Below are positions 1 through 8,435 of a DNA stretch of 64,000 bases, one piece after another. Each line of letters begins with the position of its first letter. The first letter of the stretch is position 1. A model generated the notes under the pieces. That model made no database searches. It had not been told where the DNA came from and saw only the letters and a list, made by a program, of their open reading frames with translations. The position numbers were made by a program, and so were the translations under genes. Source of the stretch: a virus; IMG/VR virus record IMGVR_UViG_3300032286_000272, positions 1 to 64,000 of that record; one strand, given 5' to 3'.

Positions 1-1
1 A

Positions 2-304
2 GAAGATATTTTGGCAGGCAAAGTTAAGAAGTGCGATATCAAAGAAATCTCCGCCATGTACTCGCTGACTGTTAGTATGTGTTACGAACTTCAAACTGCC
101 TACGAAAAGAAAGTTAAAGATTGGGACGGTATGGCTGACAACTTCTTTGGCTTTATGATGGGTAATTTTCCAACTGAGTTGGTTGTTATGGGTGCCAAAG
201 TTGCACTTACTAACTATCAACTGCCGTTTGATGCGTCTAAACTCAAGAATTTTGATGAGTTCCACGACAAATACGGCAAGTATATTATCCAAGCAATGGA
301 ATAA
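2..304 (+). CDS. C-terminal part of a gene cut by the window edge, probably a MoxR-type AAA+ ATPase
   Basis: The frame is open through the left window edge, so this is the 3' part of a longer gene; the TTG at 11 need not be a start. About 100 residues are visible, mostly helical and charged, ending in KYGKYIIQAME. No Walker motifs are in the visible part, so the ATPase assignment is inferred. It rests on the helical lid-like C-terminus and on the next gene, a metallopeptidase/VWA protein of the kind usually paired with a MoxR ATPase. A hairpin terminator follows the stop codon directly, so the upstream transcription unit ends here. It could also be an unrelated helical protein. Confidence 0.5.
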   Translation, partial: EDILAGKVKKCDIKEISAMYSLTVSMCYELQTAYEKKVKDWDGMADNFFGFMMGNFPTELVVMGAKVALTNYQLPFDASKLKNFDEFHDKYGKYIIQAME

Positions 305-329
305 AAATAGGCCCGCAAGGGCCTATTTT
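304..329 (+). terminator. Rho-independent-type terminator
   Basis: The arm AAAATAGGCCC and its complement GGGCCTATTTT enclose a GCAA loop, an 11-bp stem whose 3' arm ends in TTTT. It lies directly after the stop codon at 302-304. The A-rich 5' side makes it potentially bidirectional. Confidence 0.85.
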
Positions 330-331
330 AC

Positions 332-360
332 TTGTATTTTTCCAGTTTTGAGTATATAAT
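332..360 (+). promoter_or_regulatory. Sigma70-like promoter for the VWA gene
   Basis: TTGTAT at 332-337 and TATAAT at 355-360 are separated by 17 bp. The -10 box is perfect and the -35 box is a 4/6 match. The promoter lies between the terminator and the Shine-Dalgarno of the next gene (TTTAGGAG at 373-380), and suggests early or middle expression by the host polymerase. Confidence 0.6.
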
Positions 361-386
361 ATATACATCGCATTTAGGAGCACCCC

Positions 387-1640
387 ATGTCAAGCAAATC
401 TACAACCGCAGTAAAAGACAAAAAGATTGAAAAACGAGAATTCTCGCAGGCAGAGAAAAATAAAATTCTAGAAAGGTTGATCACAGCTCGCGTAGGGTTG
501 TTACTGCGCCATCCGTTTTTTGGCAATCTGGCTACACGAATGAAGTTAGTCGATGCTAGCGAATGGCTCAATACTTTGGCTACTGACGGGCGCAACTTTT
601 ATTACAGTAACGACTTTGTTAATCGTCTTACTGCTAAAGAAGCCGAATTTGGTTTTGCTCACGAAGTGTTACATAATGTGTTTGATCATATGGGACGTCG
701 CGATTTTCGCGATCCGCAACTGTCCAACATTGCCGCTGACTATGCCGCTAATCAAATCTTAAAAGATGAGCGTATCGGTGAAGTGCCTAATTTTATTAAA
801 ATCTATCAAGATAACAAATATCGTGGTTGGAGCTATGAGCAGATTTACGACGACGTAGAAAAAACCTCAATTAAAATTGACATGAGTCAGCTCGGCGAAT
901 TACTTGACGAGCATTTGGACGGCGAAGGCGACGGTGATAGCGATGGGGACGATGATGGCAAAGATGGTAAAGGTCGTCCAAAACTTAGTCCAGAAGAAAA
1001 GAAAGCAATCCGCGACGAGATTAAGGAAGCCATGGTAGCGGCTGCACAGGCCGCAGGTGCTGGTAAAGTGCCTGCTGGTGTTCGACGCATGATCTCAGAT
1101 TTTACCGAGCCTAAGATGGACTGGCGCCAACTATTGCGTATGAGCATTCAAAGTATCTTTAAGAGTAACTTTAGTTTTTCTCGCCCTAACCGCAAGAGCC
1201 AACACTGTGGTGCTATTTTGCCAGGCATGATGAACGAAGAAACTATCGATGTGTCAGTAGCAATTGATATGTCGGGTTCTATCAGCGATGCAATGGCCAA
1301 AGACTTTCTTAGTGAAGTTAAAGGCATCATGGACGAGTACAAAGACTTTAAACTGGATATCTGGTGCTTCGATACGGAAGTTTATAACTACGCTCAATTT
1401 ACTGGCGATACTGCCGACGAGGTCATGGATTATCAAGTCAAGGGTGGAGGCGGAACTGCCTTCGAAGCTAACTGGGAATTTATGAAAGACAATGACATTG
1501 TTCCTAAGAAATTCATTATGTTTACAGACGGCTATCCTTGCGGTAGTTGGGGCGATGAGGACTACTGTGACACACTGTTTATTGTTCACGGAAATGATTC
1601 CATTATTGCTCCGTATGGTCAAACTGCATATTATAAATAA
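387..1640 (+). CDS. Putative metallopeptidase / von Willebrand A domain protein (DUF2201-like)
   Basis: A 417-residue protein with two parts. The N-terminal half carries a zinc-metallopeptidase-like HEVLH motif at residues 92-96 inside FAHEVLHNVFDH. A very acidic Asp/Gly linker follows at about 175-200. The C-terminal half is a VWA-like domain with the metal-coordination signature AIDMSGS (Asp294, Ser296, Ser298). This matches the family with a putative metallopeptidase N-terminus and a VWA-like C-terminus that usually accompanies MoxR ATPases. The start at 387 has a good Shine-Dalgarno (TTTAGGAG). Known relatives are thought to act in protein remodelling, but the phage role is unknown. A late-promoter core overlaps the stop codon. 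Confidence 0.8.
   Translation: MSSKSTTAVKDKKIEKREFSQAEKNKILERLITARVGLLLRHPFFGNLATRMKLVDASEWLNTLATDGRNFYYSNDFVNRLTAKEAEFGFAHEVLHNVFDHMGRRDFRDPQLSNIAADYAANQILKDERIGEVPNFIKIYQDNKYRGWSYEQIYDDVEKTSIKIDMSQLGELLDEHLDGEGDGDSDGDDDGKDGKGRPKLSPEEKKAIRDEIKEAMVAAAQAAGAGKVPAGVRRMISDFTEPKMDWRQLLRMSIQSIFKSNFSFSRPNRKSQHCGAILPGMMNEETIDVSVAIDMSGSISDAMAKDFLSEVKGIMDEYKDFKLDIWCFDTEVYNYAQFTGDTADEVMDYQVKGGGGTAFEANWEFMKDNDIVPKKFIMFTDGYPCGSWGDEDYCDTLFIVHGNDSIIAPYGQTAYYK
1632..1639 (+). promoter_or_regulatory. T4-type late promoter core TATAAATA
   Basis: An exact match to the T4 late consensus TATAAATA overlaps the stop codon of the VWA gene, 12 nt before the next ATG (1652). If transcription starts about 6 nt downstream, the leader would be only about 7 nt and without a Shine-Dalgarno. 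It could drive 1652-4172 late in infection. Confidence 0.5.
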
Positions 1641-1651
1641 GTACATAGTTA

Positions 1652-1933
1652 ATGTCATTAAGTAGAGGACAAGTTAACCCGCTAAGTGTTTTGGGATTTA
1701 GGAAATTAACCTTTATTCCAGAACACTTTGCTAGAATTAAGGTCAACAAAATAGTCGATCTCAAACTTCTTGACCAGTGGATTAACTATAACTTAAATAG
1801 TAGGTACGCACTAGTTAAGAGGTTAGATCTCGATAACGATAAAAAGATGGTTGAGGTTGTAGAAATTGGAATTGAAGATCCGAAAGAAATTACCATACTT
1901 ACACTAGGTTGTCCCTATATACACAAAAACTAA
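1652..1933 (+). CDS. Conserved hypothetical protein
   Basis: A 93-residue protein that I do not recognise. It is mixed alpha/beta by eye, rich in Val, Ile, Asp and Lys, with no signal peptide or membrane segment. It reads like a small single-domain protein (LKLLDQWINYNLNSRY, then DNDKKMVEVVEIGI). No Shine-Dalgarno precedes ATG 1652, and a late-promoter core lies 12 nt upstream. The next gene follows after 11 nt, which suggests co-transcription with 1945-4172. Confidence 0.65.
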   Translation: MSLSRGQVNPLSVLGFRKLTFIPEHFARIKVNKIVDLKLLDQWINYNLNSRYALVKRLDLDNDKKMVEVVEIGIEDPKEITILTLGCPYIHKN

Positions 1934-1944
1934 AAGGAATAATA

Positions 1945-2187
1945 ATGGAAAATCAAGAACAACAAGTTGAACAGCAAGTTGAGCAACCAGCTCAACCAGA
2001 GTTAGGTATTGCTGATTTGCAAAATCTAAAAACTTTGGTAGAGATGGCTATTCGTCGTGGGGCGTACAGCCCTAATGAAATCAGTTCAGTTGGTGCAGTT
2101 TATGATCGAGTAGCAGCATTTTTAAATGCAGTTGCTCCGGTGCCTACACCAGAAGGCGAGCAGGCTCAAGAGCAAGCCGCTCAATAA
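1945..2187 (+). CDS. Small conserved hypothetical protein, Gln/Glu-rich N-terminus
   Basis: An 80-residue protein. The start at 1945 is preferred over the in-frame ATG at 1909 because 1945 has a Shine-Dalgarno (AAAAGGAAT at 1932-1940) and 1909 would overlap the preceding gene. The N-terminal 20 residues are Gln/Glu/Pro-rich (QQVEQQVEQPAQPE). They are followed by a compact helical domain (LGIADLQNLKTLVEMAIRRG, then VYDRVAAFLNAV) and a charged tail. Small proteins of this kind are common in aquatic T4-like phages without assigned function. Confidence 0.75.
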   Translation: MENQEQQVEQQVEQPAQPELGIADLQNLKTLVEMAIRRGAYSPNEISSVGAVYDRVAAFLNAVAPVPTPEGEQAQEQAAQ

Positions 2188-2197
2188 GGAGAATTAC

Positions 2198-2809
2198 ATG
2201 GCCATGAAACATGTGGGCAAAATGAAAAACAACGGCGCTAGAGTCGTTGTGGTATTTAGGACTCTGCCCGGAGATCCCTATAATGCTCTAGTCGTAGGTA
2301 CAGGAAATCTTGGTGAATCTTATCACGATTCACTTATGAGTCTCGTGCAAAGTGATGCCGCCCAGCAAACTTACGAACTAGGTGAGATATTATCTGTACG
2401 TAAGTTTCCAGACGGAAACAACATGTTGTCATATTTGCACGGTCTGGGGTTACTTAAAAAAGTACCCACTACCGGCGTATTGATGAACCCTACCCCTAAT
2501 ACATCTATTCCATTAGATGAATTAAATGTTCTAATTGCAGAGCAAAAAGGTATTTCTTTAGAAGATCTTGCTCTTAATGAGAACGGTTCTCATGGTACTC
2601 CTAAAAAGAAAGACGATGTTACCAGAACAACTAGCTCTAGCGTAAATGCAAGTGCAGATGATTCTTCAGGTACAATTCTTAGTCCTACCCAAATGCGTAG
2701 TAAGGCAGACAAGCTGTTTAAAGAAGCACAGTCTCTTCGCAAACAGGCCGACGAGCTTGACCCACCAAAAAGCAAAAGCAAAAGCAAGAAAACTGTAGAA
2801 GTTGAATGA
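2198..2809 (+). CDS. Conserved phage protein of unknown function
   Basis: A 203-residue protein. ATG 2198 is chosen because AAGGAG (2186-2191) lies just upstream; the longer reading from 2126 would run through the previous gene. The first ~115 residues look like a globular domain (GARVVVVFRTLPGDPYNALV, SYHDSLMSLV, VPTTGVLMNPTP). The last ~75 are a Ser/Thr/Lys-rich linker and a Lys-Ser tail (KSKSKSKK). It resembles unannotated proteins in T4-like aquatic phages; I cannot give a function. Its TGA overlaps the frd ATG in ATGA, which implies translational coupling. Confidence 0.8.
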   Translation: MAMKHVGKMKNNGARVVVVFRTLPGDPYNALVVGTGNLGESYHDSLMSLVQSDAAQQTYELGEILSVRKFPDGNNMLSYLHGLGLLKKVPTTGVLMNPTPNTSIPLDELNVLIAEQKGISLEDLALNENGSHGTPKKKDDVTRTTSSSVNASADDSSGTILSPTQMRSKADKLFKEAQSLRKQADELDPPKSKSKSKKTVEVE

Positions 2810-3291
2810 TTAGCTGTATTGTAGCAGTAGGTCGCAACCAGGGCATCGGATTTAATGGTCAAATGCCCTGGCCTCACCTTAAAGGTGACATGTCTTGGTT
2901 TCGAATGATAACTACCAAAAATATTGTTATTATGGGATCAACTACATGGAAGAGCCTCGGATGTAAGCCTTTGCCAAACAGAGTAAATGTTGTTTTATCA
3001 AAAACACATCATTGGCCCGATGCCGATCATGTATTCAGCGATCATGAAACTGCATTGGTATTTTGTCAAAACGAATACCCCGACTCTGAAATTTTTATCA
3101 TAGGCGGAAGTGCCGTTTACACCGCCTATATGAATATGATTGATCGTTTTTATATTACAGAAATAGACGAATCGTACGACAGTGATACATTCTTTAATTT
3201 ACAGTACGTTCAAAAACACTTTACAAAAGTCAAAGAACGTGCTACATTTAACGAACCAGTAAAATATACTATAAAAGAATATAATCAATGA
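2806..3291 (+). CDS. frd: Dihydrofolate reductase
   Basis: A 161-residue protein of normal DHFR length. It shows the N-terminal ISCIVAVGRNQGIGFNGQMPW segment of the folate site, the NADPH-binding IVIMGSTTWKSLG motif and the conserved IIGGSAVY near residue 105. It reduces dihydrofolate to tetrahydrofolate with NADPH and regenerates the cofactor consumed by the thymidylate synthase encoded next. The genes are in T4 order (frd-td). Both junctions are ATGA overlaps (2806 and 3288), so the three genes are probably translated as a coupled set. No intron is present. Confidence 0.95.
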   Translation: MISCIVAVGRNQGIGFNGQMPWPHLKGDMSWFRMITTKNIVIMGSTTWKSLGCKPLPNRVNVVLSKTHHWPDADHVFSDHETALVFCQNEYPDSEIFIIGGSAVYTAYMNMIDRFYITEIDESYDSDTFFNLQYVQKHFTKVKERATFNEPVKYTIKEYNQ

Positions 3292-4172
3292 CACATCCAG
3301 AAAAAGTTTACCTAGACGCACTAAAGAATATTTTAGAAAACGGTGAAGAACGGCCTGATCGAACAGGTGTCGGTACTATTGGCCTATTTGGTATGCAAAT
3401 GAGATTTGACTTAACAGAAGGATTTCCTGCCATCACAACTAAAAAACTAGCATGGAGAGCATGTGTAAGTGAGCTACTTTGGTTCATCGAAGGCAGCGGT
3501 GACGAATATCGTTTAAGAGAAATTCTTTACGGTGAACGGTATATTGATAAAAAAACTATTTGGGCAGATAATGTCACTGCTCAATATTGGGTCGACAAAC
3601 GTCTAAAGAAACATCCTGGAGATTTAGGTAGAATTTACGGAGTACAATGGCGCAAGTGGAGAAGGCCGTTGATTCGTATCAATAAAGTTATTCTTCAAAA
3701 TCACGATCAACTGATTGATCTCCTCAACGGCATTAAGGAAGATCCTTACAGCCGTAGACATATTATTTCAGCATGGAATCCTGGAGAGCTAGATCAAATG
3801 GCATTGCCACCATGTCACATGATGGCACAATTCTATGTGAATAACGGCAAGCTGAGTTGTCACATGTATCAACGAAGTGCAGATATGTTCCTCGGAGTTC
3901 CGTTTAATATTGCATCATATGCACTGTTTACTCATATGATTGCACAGGTATGTAACTTAGAAGTAGGTGATTTAATTATTAGTTTTGGTGATGCTCATAT
4001 CTATAAGAATCATGTTGAGCAGGTTAAAGAACAGCTTAAAAGAAAACCTCTACCGTTACCAACACTAAAGTTGAATCCCGAAATAGAGGTTATTACTGAT
4101 TTTGGTATGGAAGATATTGAACTAGTAGATTATCAATGCCACGATGCTATCAAAGCACCAATGGCAGTTTAA
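3288..4172 (+). CDS. td: Thymidylate synthase (ThyA type)
   Basis: A 294-residue protein close to T4 Td in length. It shows RPDRTGVGTIGLFGMQMRFD at the N-terminus, the catalytic cysteine in PPCHMMAQF (Cys176), and the folate/dUMP-binding run QRSADMFLGVPFNIASYALF. It converts dUMP to dTMP with methylene-tetrahydrofolate, which fits a phage that makes DNA precursors. T4 td carries a group I intron; this gene is uninterrupted. Its stop overlaps the stop of the converging fibre gene (4169-4172), and no terminator is visible between them. Confidence 0.97.
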   Translation: MTHPEKVYLDALKNILENGEERPDRTGVGTIGLFGMQMRFDLTEGFPAITTKKLAWRACVSELLWFIEGSGDEYRLREILYGERYIDKKTIWADNVTAQYWVDKRLKKHPGDLGRIYGVQWRKWRRPLIRINKVILQNHDQLIDLLNGIKEDPYSRRHIISAWNPGELDQMALPPCHMMAQFYVNNGKLSCHMYQRSADMFLGVPFNIASYALFTHMIAQVCNLEVGDLIISFGDAHIYKNHVEQVKEQLKRKPLPLPTLKLNPEIEVITDFGMEDIELVDYQCHDAIKAPMAV

Positions 4173-5422
4173 ACTTTAACTTCGATTACTCCAAAGCCTT
4201 CGGATTTATCTTCGAGGGCTTTTCCTATTACGGCGCCGCCAAATACAGATTGTCCGACACATGCATGTCCTGGATGAGCACTTGTTACTAGTAGATCTCC
4301 CTTTTTAATAGGGCCAATAACTTTGCAAGGAACACGGCCTTTTAAGGCAATATAGGGGTGAGTTTCGTCGGTTCCTGCCGCAGAATTCATCATATAGGCC
4401 GGGTTTTTACTCACTATGCCCGCTACCCTTGTATCAGCATAAATTGCGGTTGTTGTAACTTCTTTTTCGCCGCCAATAACTAAAACGGTTCCAGGTTCGT
4501 ATACTGCATCTGCTTCGTAACGTTCTGCTAAGTCAGCATAGAAAGCCGCAGTGGCCGTGGCATTCAAAACATCAGTAGACGGATTGTAAAATACATTTCC
4601 ACTAATTGACAAACTTTGACTATTAGTAGATGTACCAACAAATGTTAAGAAATAATTAGTAGTTGTTGACCCAACATTTGTCACGGTAATATTTGTTGCT
4701 GTAGTTGCATAAGAAGCAGTGGTTGCTCTACTGGCAAAATCAGAGTTATAAGAATAAAAACTATGAGCTGCGGTGCCCCATAACATATAACCCGCATTGG
4801 TATTAGTAGCACTAACACCAGTTGTATCGTTTGCTCCGGGTAGTGTAATACCAGCCTTAACGGTTGTGAATCCGTCATTATAAAGGCTTAGTGCGTTGGT
4901 AACTGTAAAGTCTCGATAAGATACTACTGAAACAATCTTATTATCCAATGTTGCTTTTAGAATAGGCAGGTCAGAGTAAAAATCAGTAGCAACTGTATCT
5001 GGACTCCAAAACGCTTTTTGTGTAGCAGCAGAAATTGGACCAATTACAGGAAAAGTTGTGCCGTCGTATAATTTTAACTGAGCCGTAGATGTATCCCACC
5101 ACATGTCTCCTACATTTAAAGAAGATACAAGAGGTGCTTGAGTTTGTACAAATAAGTTTGCTAGACCTTTAAAATCTTGTCCGTTGTAAGAAAATCTCAG
5201 CGTGCCTGTGCCGCTATCAAACCAAATTTGTCCCTTTAGAGGCTTTGAAGGTGCATTAGAATTACTAAAGTTTTCTAATAGCTTTAAAAAGTTTTCGTTT
5301 TGTACTTGACCATATCCAGAATAATTTCTACCAACGAACTGCAAGTCCGTAGTTGAATCTAAGCCAGCATCTTCGACGGTTGTTAATACCGTTCCGTTTG
5401 TTTTATACAGTATATAAGGCAT
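4169..5422 (-). CDS. Tail fibre protein with C-terminal peptidase-G2-like assembly domain
   Basis: A 417-residue protein. The N-terminus has the module shared with the two upstream fibre genes: FVGRNYSGYGQVQNENFLKL, then GQIWFD and GDMWWDTSTAQLKLYDG repeats. The middle is Thr/Asn/Ser-rich beta structure. From about residue 295, LAERYEADAVYEPGTVLVIGG begins a domain resembling the self-cleaving intramolecular chaperone (peptidase G2) found at the ends of phage fibres and spikes. It is the last gene of the long minus-strand operon, 10 nt after its neighbour. The Shine-Dalgarno (ACGGA) is weak. The adhesin role is inferred; the receptor is unknown. Confidence 0.75.
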   Translation of the reverse strand: MPYILYKTNGTVLTTVEDAGLDSTTDLQFVGRNYSGYGQVQNENFLKLLENFSNSNAPSKPLKGQIWFDSGTGTLRFSYNGQDFKGLANLFVQTQAPLVSSLNVGDMWWDTSTAQLKLYDGTTFPVIGPISAATQKAFWSPDTVATDFYSDLPILKATLDNKIVSVVSYRDFTVTNALSLYNDGFTTVKAGITLPGANDTTGVSATNTNAGYMLWGTAAHSFYSYNSDFASRATTASYATTATNITVTNVGSTTTNYFLTFVGTSTNSQSLSISGNVFYNPSTDVLNATATAAFYADLAERYEADAVYEPGTVLVIGGEKEVTTTAIYADTRVAGIVSKNPAYMMNSAAGTDETHPYIALKGRVPCKVIGPIKKGDLLVTSAHPGHACVGQSVFGGAVIGKALEDKSEGFGVIEVKV

Positions 5423-5432
5423 ATTTTTTCCG

Positions 5433-6398
5433 TTAATTAATAATATTCTTTAGTGCAAATTCTGGTAAATTCCACGCTTGCCAGTTGCTGCTTTCTACAG
5501 TCCCTACTGTTCTAAACAATCTTACCTGAGATGAGGTGCCGTTTGTTTTCCAAACTGCTACCCTAGCCAAAGAGCCCAATGGCATTCCTGGATGGCGATA
5601 TGTTCCTGTAGTTTTGGGTGTAGCCGGAAACATCTTATCTAAGAAATTAGAAATTAAACTATTTTGGTTGTCAATCTGTGCAGGATCTGTTACATCGCTA
5701 TTGCCGAGTGGAACAATTTCATCTATATTAAATCCCGCAGTCATAGCGTGGTTTGACATCTGTCCATACACTCGTAGATCGTTTGGAATTGTTAATCCGG
5801 TTACAACGTCTGGATTAGGATAGGCTGTAGGGAGATAAGTTGCGGCTGTACTAGTAGTAGTCTCAAACGCAGGACCTCCGTTAATAATTGCTACAGATTC
5901 GTCGTATGATCTTAAAATTAAAACATCTTGAGCAGAATTTGTATCTACGTCATTTACCGTTACGCTTTCAGTAGGAATTAGTAGACCATTTTCTCCAGCT
6001 GTAGCAGGATATGAAGGTCCTATAATTACAGATACTAGACCGTCATACAATTTTAATTGATTATTAGTAACATCATACCAAAGATCACCTGGTATGAGTG
6101 TTGCAGGAACTTGTCTCGAAAACGGTACACCGTTGACTGCTCTAAAACCGCCATCATAAATTTTTAATCGCTTTATAGCGGTATCGTACCAAAGTTGCCC
6201 AGTAAGAGGACTCCTTGGAGGACGAGATGTGCTGCTTGCAGAGTTAGAAAGTAACTTAACAAAATTATTGTTAAAAAATTCTCCATACCCACTATAATTT
6301 TTTCCTACCAAGGCTAAACTGGTAGCAGACTGATCTACAACATTGTCTGCAAGAGTTATTAATGTTGTTCCGTCGGATTTAAGAATCTTGTATGCCAT
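5433..6398 (-). CDS. Tail fibre paralog 2
   Basis: A 321-residue protein with the same N-terminal module as its neighbours: LVGKNYSGYGEFFNNNFVKL, GQLWYDTAIKRLKIYDG and GDLWYDVTNNQLKLYDG at about residues 30-125. The C-terminal ~90 residues (GMPLGSLARVAVWKTNGTSS to NWQAWNLPE) differ from both paralogs and probably form its own tip. It lacks the G2-like and collar domains. It is adjacent to 6400-8433, with TAATATG between stop and start, so it is co-translated. Confidence 0.7.
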   Translation of the reverse strand: MAYKILKSDGTTLITLADNVVDQSATSLALVGKNYSGYGEFFNNNFVKLLSNSASSTSRPPRSPLTGQLWYDTAIKRLKIYDGGFRAVNGVPFSRQVPATLIPGDLWYDVTNNQLKLYDGLVSVIIGPSYPATAGENGLLIPTESVTVNDVDTNSAQDVLILRSYDESVAIINGGPAFETTTSTAATYLPTAYPNPDVVTGLTIPNDLRVYGQMSNHAMTAGFNIDEIVPLGNSDVTDPAQIDNQNSLISNFLDKMFPATPKTTGTYRHPGMPLGSLARVAVWKTNGTSSQVRLFRTVGTVESSNWQAWNLPEFALKNIIN

Positions 6399-6399
6399 A

Positions 6400-8433
6400 T
6401 TATGTCTTTATAATGTAATAAATTGGATAACCGCCCGTAGCAGAGGCGGTATAATCTGGGACCTTAAACGTGCCAGGGGGTGCTGATCCGTAGTCATCTC
6501 CTATTACAGCATACAAATTAGCATAAGTTGTTGTTGAATAGCTGGTGCCATTGCATAGTAACCAACCTGGCGGAATAGTTGTAGATGAGCCAAATGCTGT
6601 TATCATTCCGGGCATAAGCATATTGGCAATCAGATTAGGAAATGTAATTTTTCCTAATGTGTCAGTGGCTGTGTTTAACGTTAAAAAAGTTAAATTGTTT
6701 GTCACTGTAAATTCAGTTTGACTACTAATTGCAGAATTGGTCAATGTAGCATTGAATGTTGCCGGTGCAGCATAGATAGTGCCCGATGCGGAAATTGTTG
6801 TAACTGTAGAACCTGGATTATAGTAGGTAATTGATGTAGCTGTTGTAGAAATAATTAAAGTATCGAGAACATCAAAAGTTGAATTTGAACATTCTACGGT
6901 GATGGCTGTACCTGTATCTAAATTGTGAGCCAACGTTGTTTTAATTGTTGCTAATCCAGTTGATCCATTTCTTGTAATTTGAGAAATAGAAGAACTTGTT
7001 GGTTCACCGTTGAAAACAAAACTATTAGATTCTATTTGACCTTGCAATTTAAATGTAGTACCGTATTCTAACGACGTCGCGGTACCTTTGACTTTCCCGT
7101 ATACAATAGTGCCAGTTGTAGATGTTCCTACGTAGCTAACAAACAATTGATTGAAATAGTTAGTCTGACTTCCAATATCATAAATTCCACTTGTATAAGG
7201 AACTAGTGCAGGACCAGGAATTGGATTGTTAAATGTGTTTTGATTCTTAATGGTTAACTGTCCATTGACCGTCAAATCATTTAATGTAGTCACTCCGTCT
7301 ACCATTAGTTCATTGGCAATGGTTGCAGTAGTTCCTACATTTAAATTTCCAGATATATTAGTATTACTGGATAAAGTAGCAGTATTGTTTACTATCAATG
7401 GTGTATTGATTGTAAAACTAGAATAATCAACTTCTGCTGCGCGGACAAGAGTCGAATTAACATCAGTAACTTTTAAGACAATCTTTCCGTTTGGGTGATT
7501 ATTTAAAAGAACTGCATTACTGGCTCCTTTGTAAAACTGTACATATTTTGAGTCAGTGTTACTAGACTGATTATTGATTACAATACCATATTCACCTTGA
7601 CCAAATTCTTCGTTATTGATAGAATCAGTTGGTGTCTTGAAGAAAACTTTTCCGGTGACAATTTGTCCACCAAATTCTCTAGTTGTATTATCGTCTATTC
7701 TTAAAAATTTACTGGCATTATATACAACCGATCCTACTTGCAAATTTCGAGCTGTTACGGCGGTGCCGTTTAAAATAGGAACAGCATTTGATCCGCTAGC
7801 TGTTTTTCTTAAATTAATACCGGGAACAAGTTCCGGAAATCCTGACATAACAGATTTTGGAATAAATGCTTTATTAGTGATAACAGCAACAATGTCACCT
7901 TCTGACCATAATTTAATAACAGGATGTCCTTGGGCTATTCCGGGTATATCAGCACTACCGTATAATGTTTCTACTGCAAGTCCGGTAGTACTGCCTTGTG
8001 TAATCATAGGACCTACTAGAGTCCAACCATTATTATTAAAAATCTTTAATTGATAATTTGAAGTGTCAACCCATATATCACCTGCACGTAGTCTGGCAGG
8101 AGCTTCTGCACTGGTCCTAGGGTCGTCGCTTTGTTGATAAATGCCGCTAGAATTTGACCAATTTATTCCATCTCTAACACGGAGAACTTTATGATTAGGA
8201 TCAGTTGTATCATACCATAATTGACCCTCAATAGGATTATTAGGGCCTGGATACGGTCCAGTAAAATTTTCTAATAGGTGTAGAAAGTTTTCAGCAGTCT
8301 TCTCGCCGTAGTTTGGATATCCTTTTCCAACAAGAGTAAGGCTAGTATCAACTGCATTTACTCCAGGAGGCATGTCCGGTACGGTTAGCGTATTTGGATT
8401 AGATGGATCAGAAAAATTAAGTGTATAAGGCAT
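6400..8433 (-). CDS. Tail fibre paralog 1 with tail-collar domain
   Basis: A 677-residue protein. The N-terminal module is shared with the next two genes (LVGKGYPNYGEKTAENFLHL, GQLWYDTTDPNHKVLRVRDG, GDIWVDTSNYQLKIFNNNG). A long Thr/Asn/Ser-rich beta region follows, with tandem 'NNTATLSSNTNISGNLNVG' segments at about 350-400. The C-terminal ~65 residues (GMITAFGSSTTIPPGWLLCN, then GTFKVPDY) match the phage tail-collar domain. It lies 3 nt after the preceding gene's stop. Confidence 0.75.
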   Translation of the reverse strand: MPYTLNFSDPSNPNTLTVPDMPPGVNAVDTSLTLVGKGYPNYGEKTAENFLHLLENFTGPYPGPNNPIEGQLWYDTTDPNHKVLRVRDGINWSNSSGIYQQSDDPRTSAEAPARLRAGDIWVDTSNYQLKIFNNNGWTLVGPMITQGSTTGLAVETLYGSADIPGIAQGHPVIKLWSEGDIVAVITNKAFIPKSVMSGFPELVPGINLRKTASGSNAVPILNGTAVTARNLQVGSVVYNASKFLRIDDNTTREFGGQIVTGKVFFKTPTDSINNEEFGQGEYGIVINNQSSNTDSKYVQFYKGASNAVLLNNHPNGKIVLKVTDVNSTLVRAAEVDYSSFTINTPLIVNNTATLSSNTNISGNLNVGTTATIANELMVDGVTTLNDLTVNGQLTIKNQNTFNNPIPGPALVPYTSGIYDIGSQTNYFNQLFVSYVGTSTTGTIVYGKVKGTATSLEYGTTFKLQGQIESNSFVFNGEPTSSSISQITRNGSTGLATIKTTLAHNLDTGTAITVECSNSTFDVLDTLIISTTATSITYYNPGSTVTTISASGTIYAAPATFNATLTNSAISSQTEFTVTNNLTFLTLNTATDTLGKITFPNLIANMLMPGMITAFGSSTTIPPGWLLCNGTSYSTTTYANLYAVIGDDYGSAPPGTFKVPDYTASATGGYPIYYIIKT

Positions 8434-8435
8434 TT

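Noticed and set aside
1909-1944. In-frame upstream ATG for the gene at 1945
   Set aside because: It overlaps the preceding gene and lacks a ribosome site, while 1945 has AAAAGGAAT.
2126-2197. Upstream ATG for the gene at 2198
   Set aside because: It lies inside the previous gene; 2198 has AAGGAG at proper spacing.
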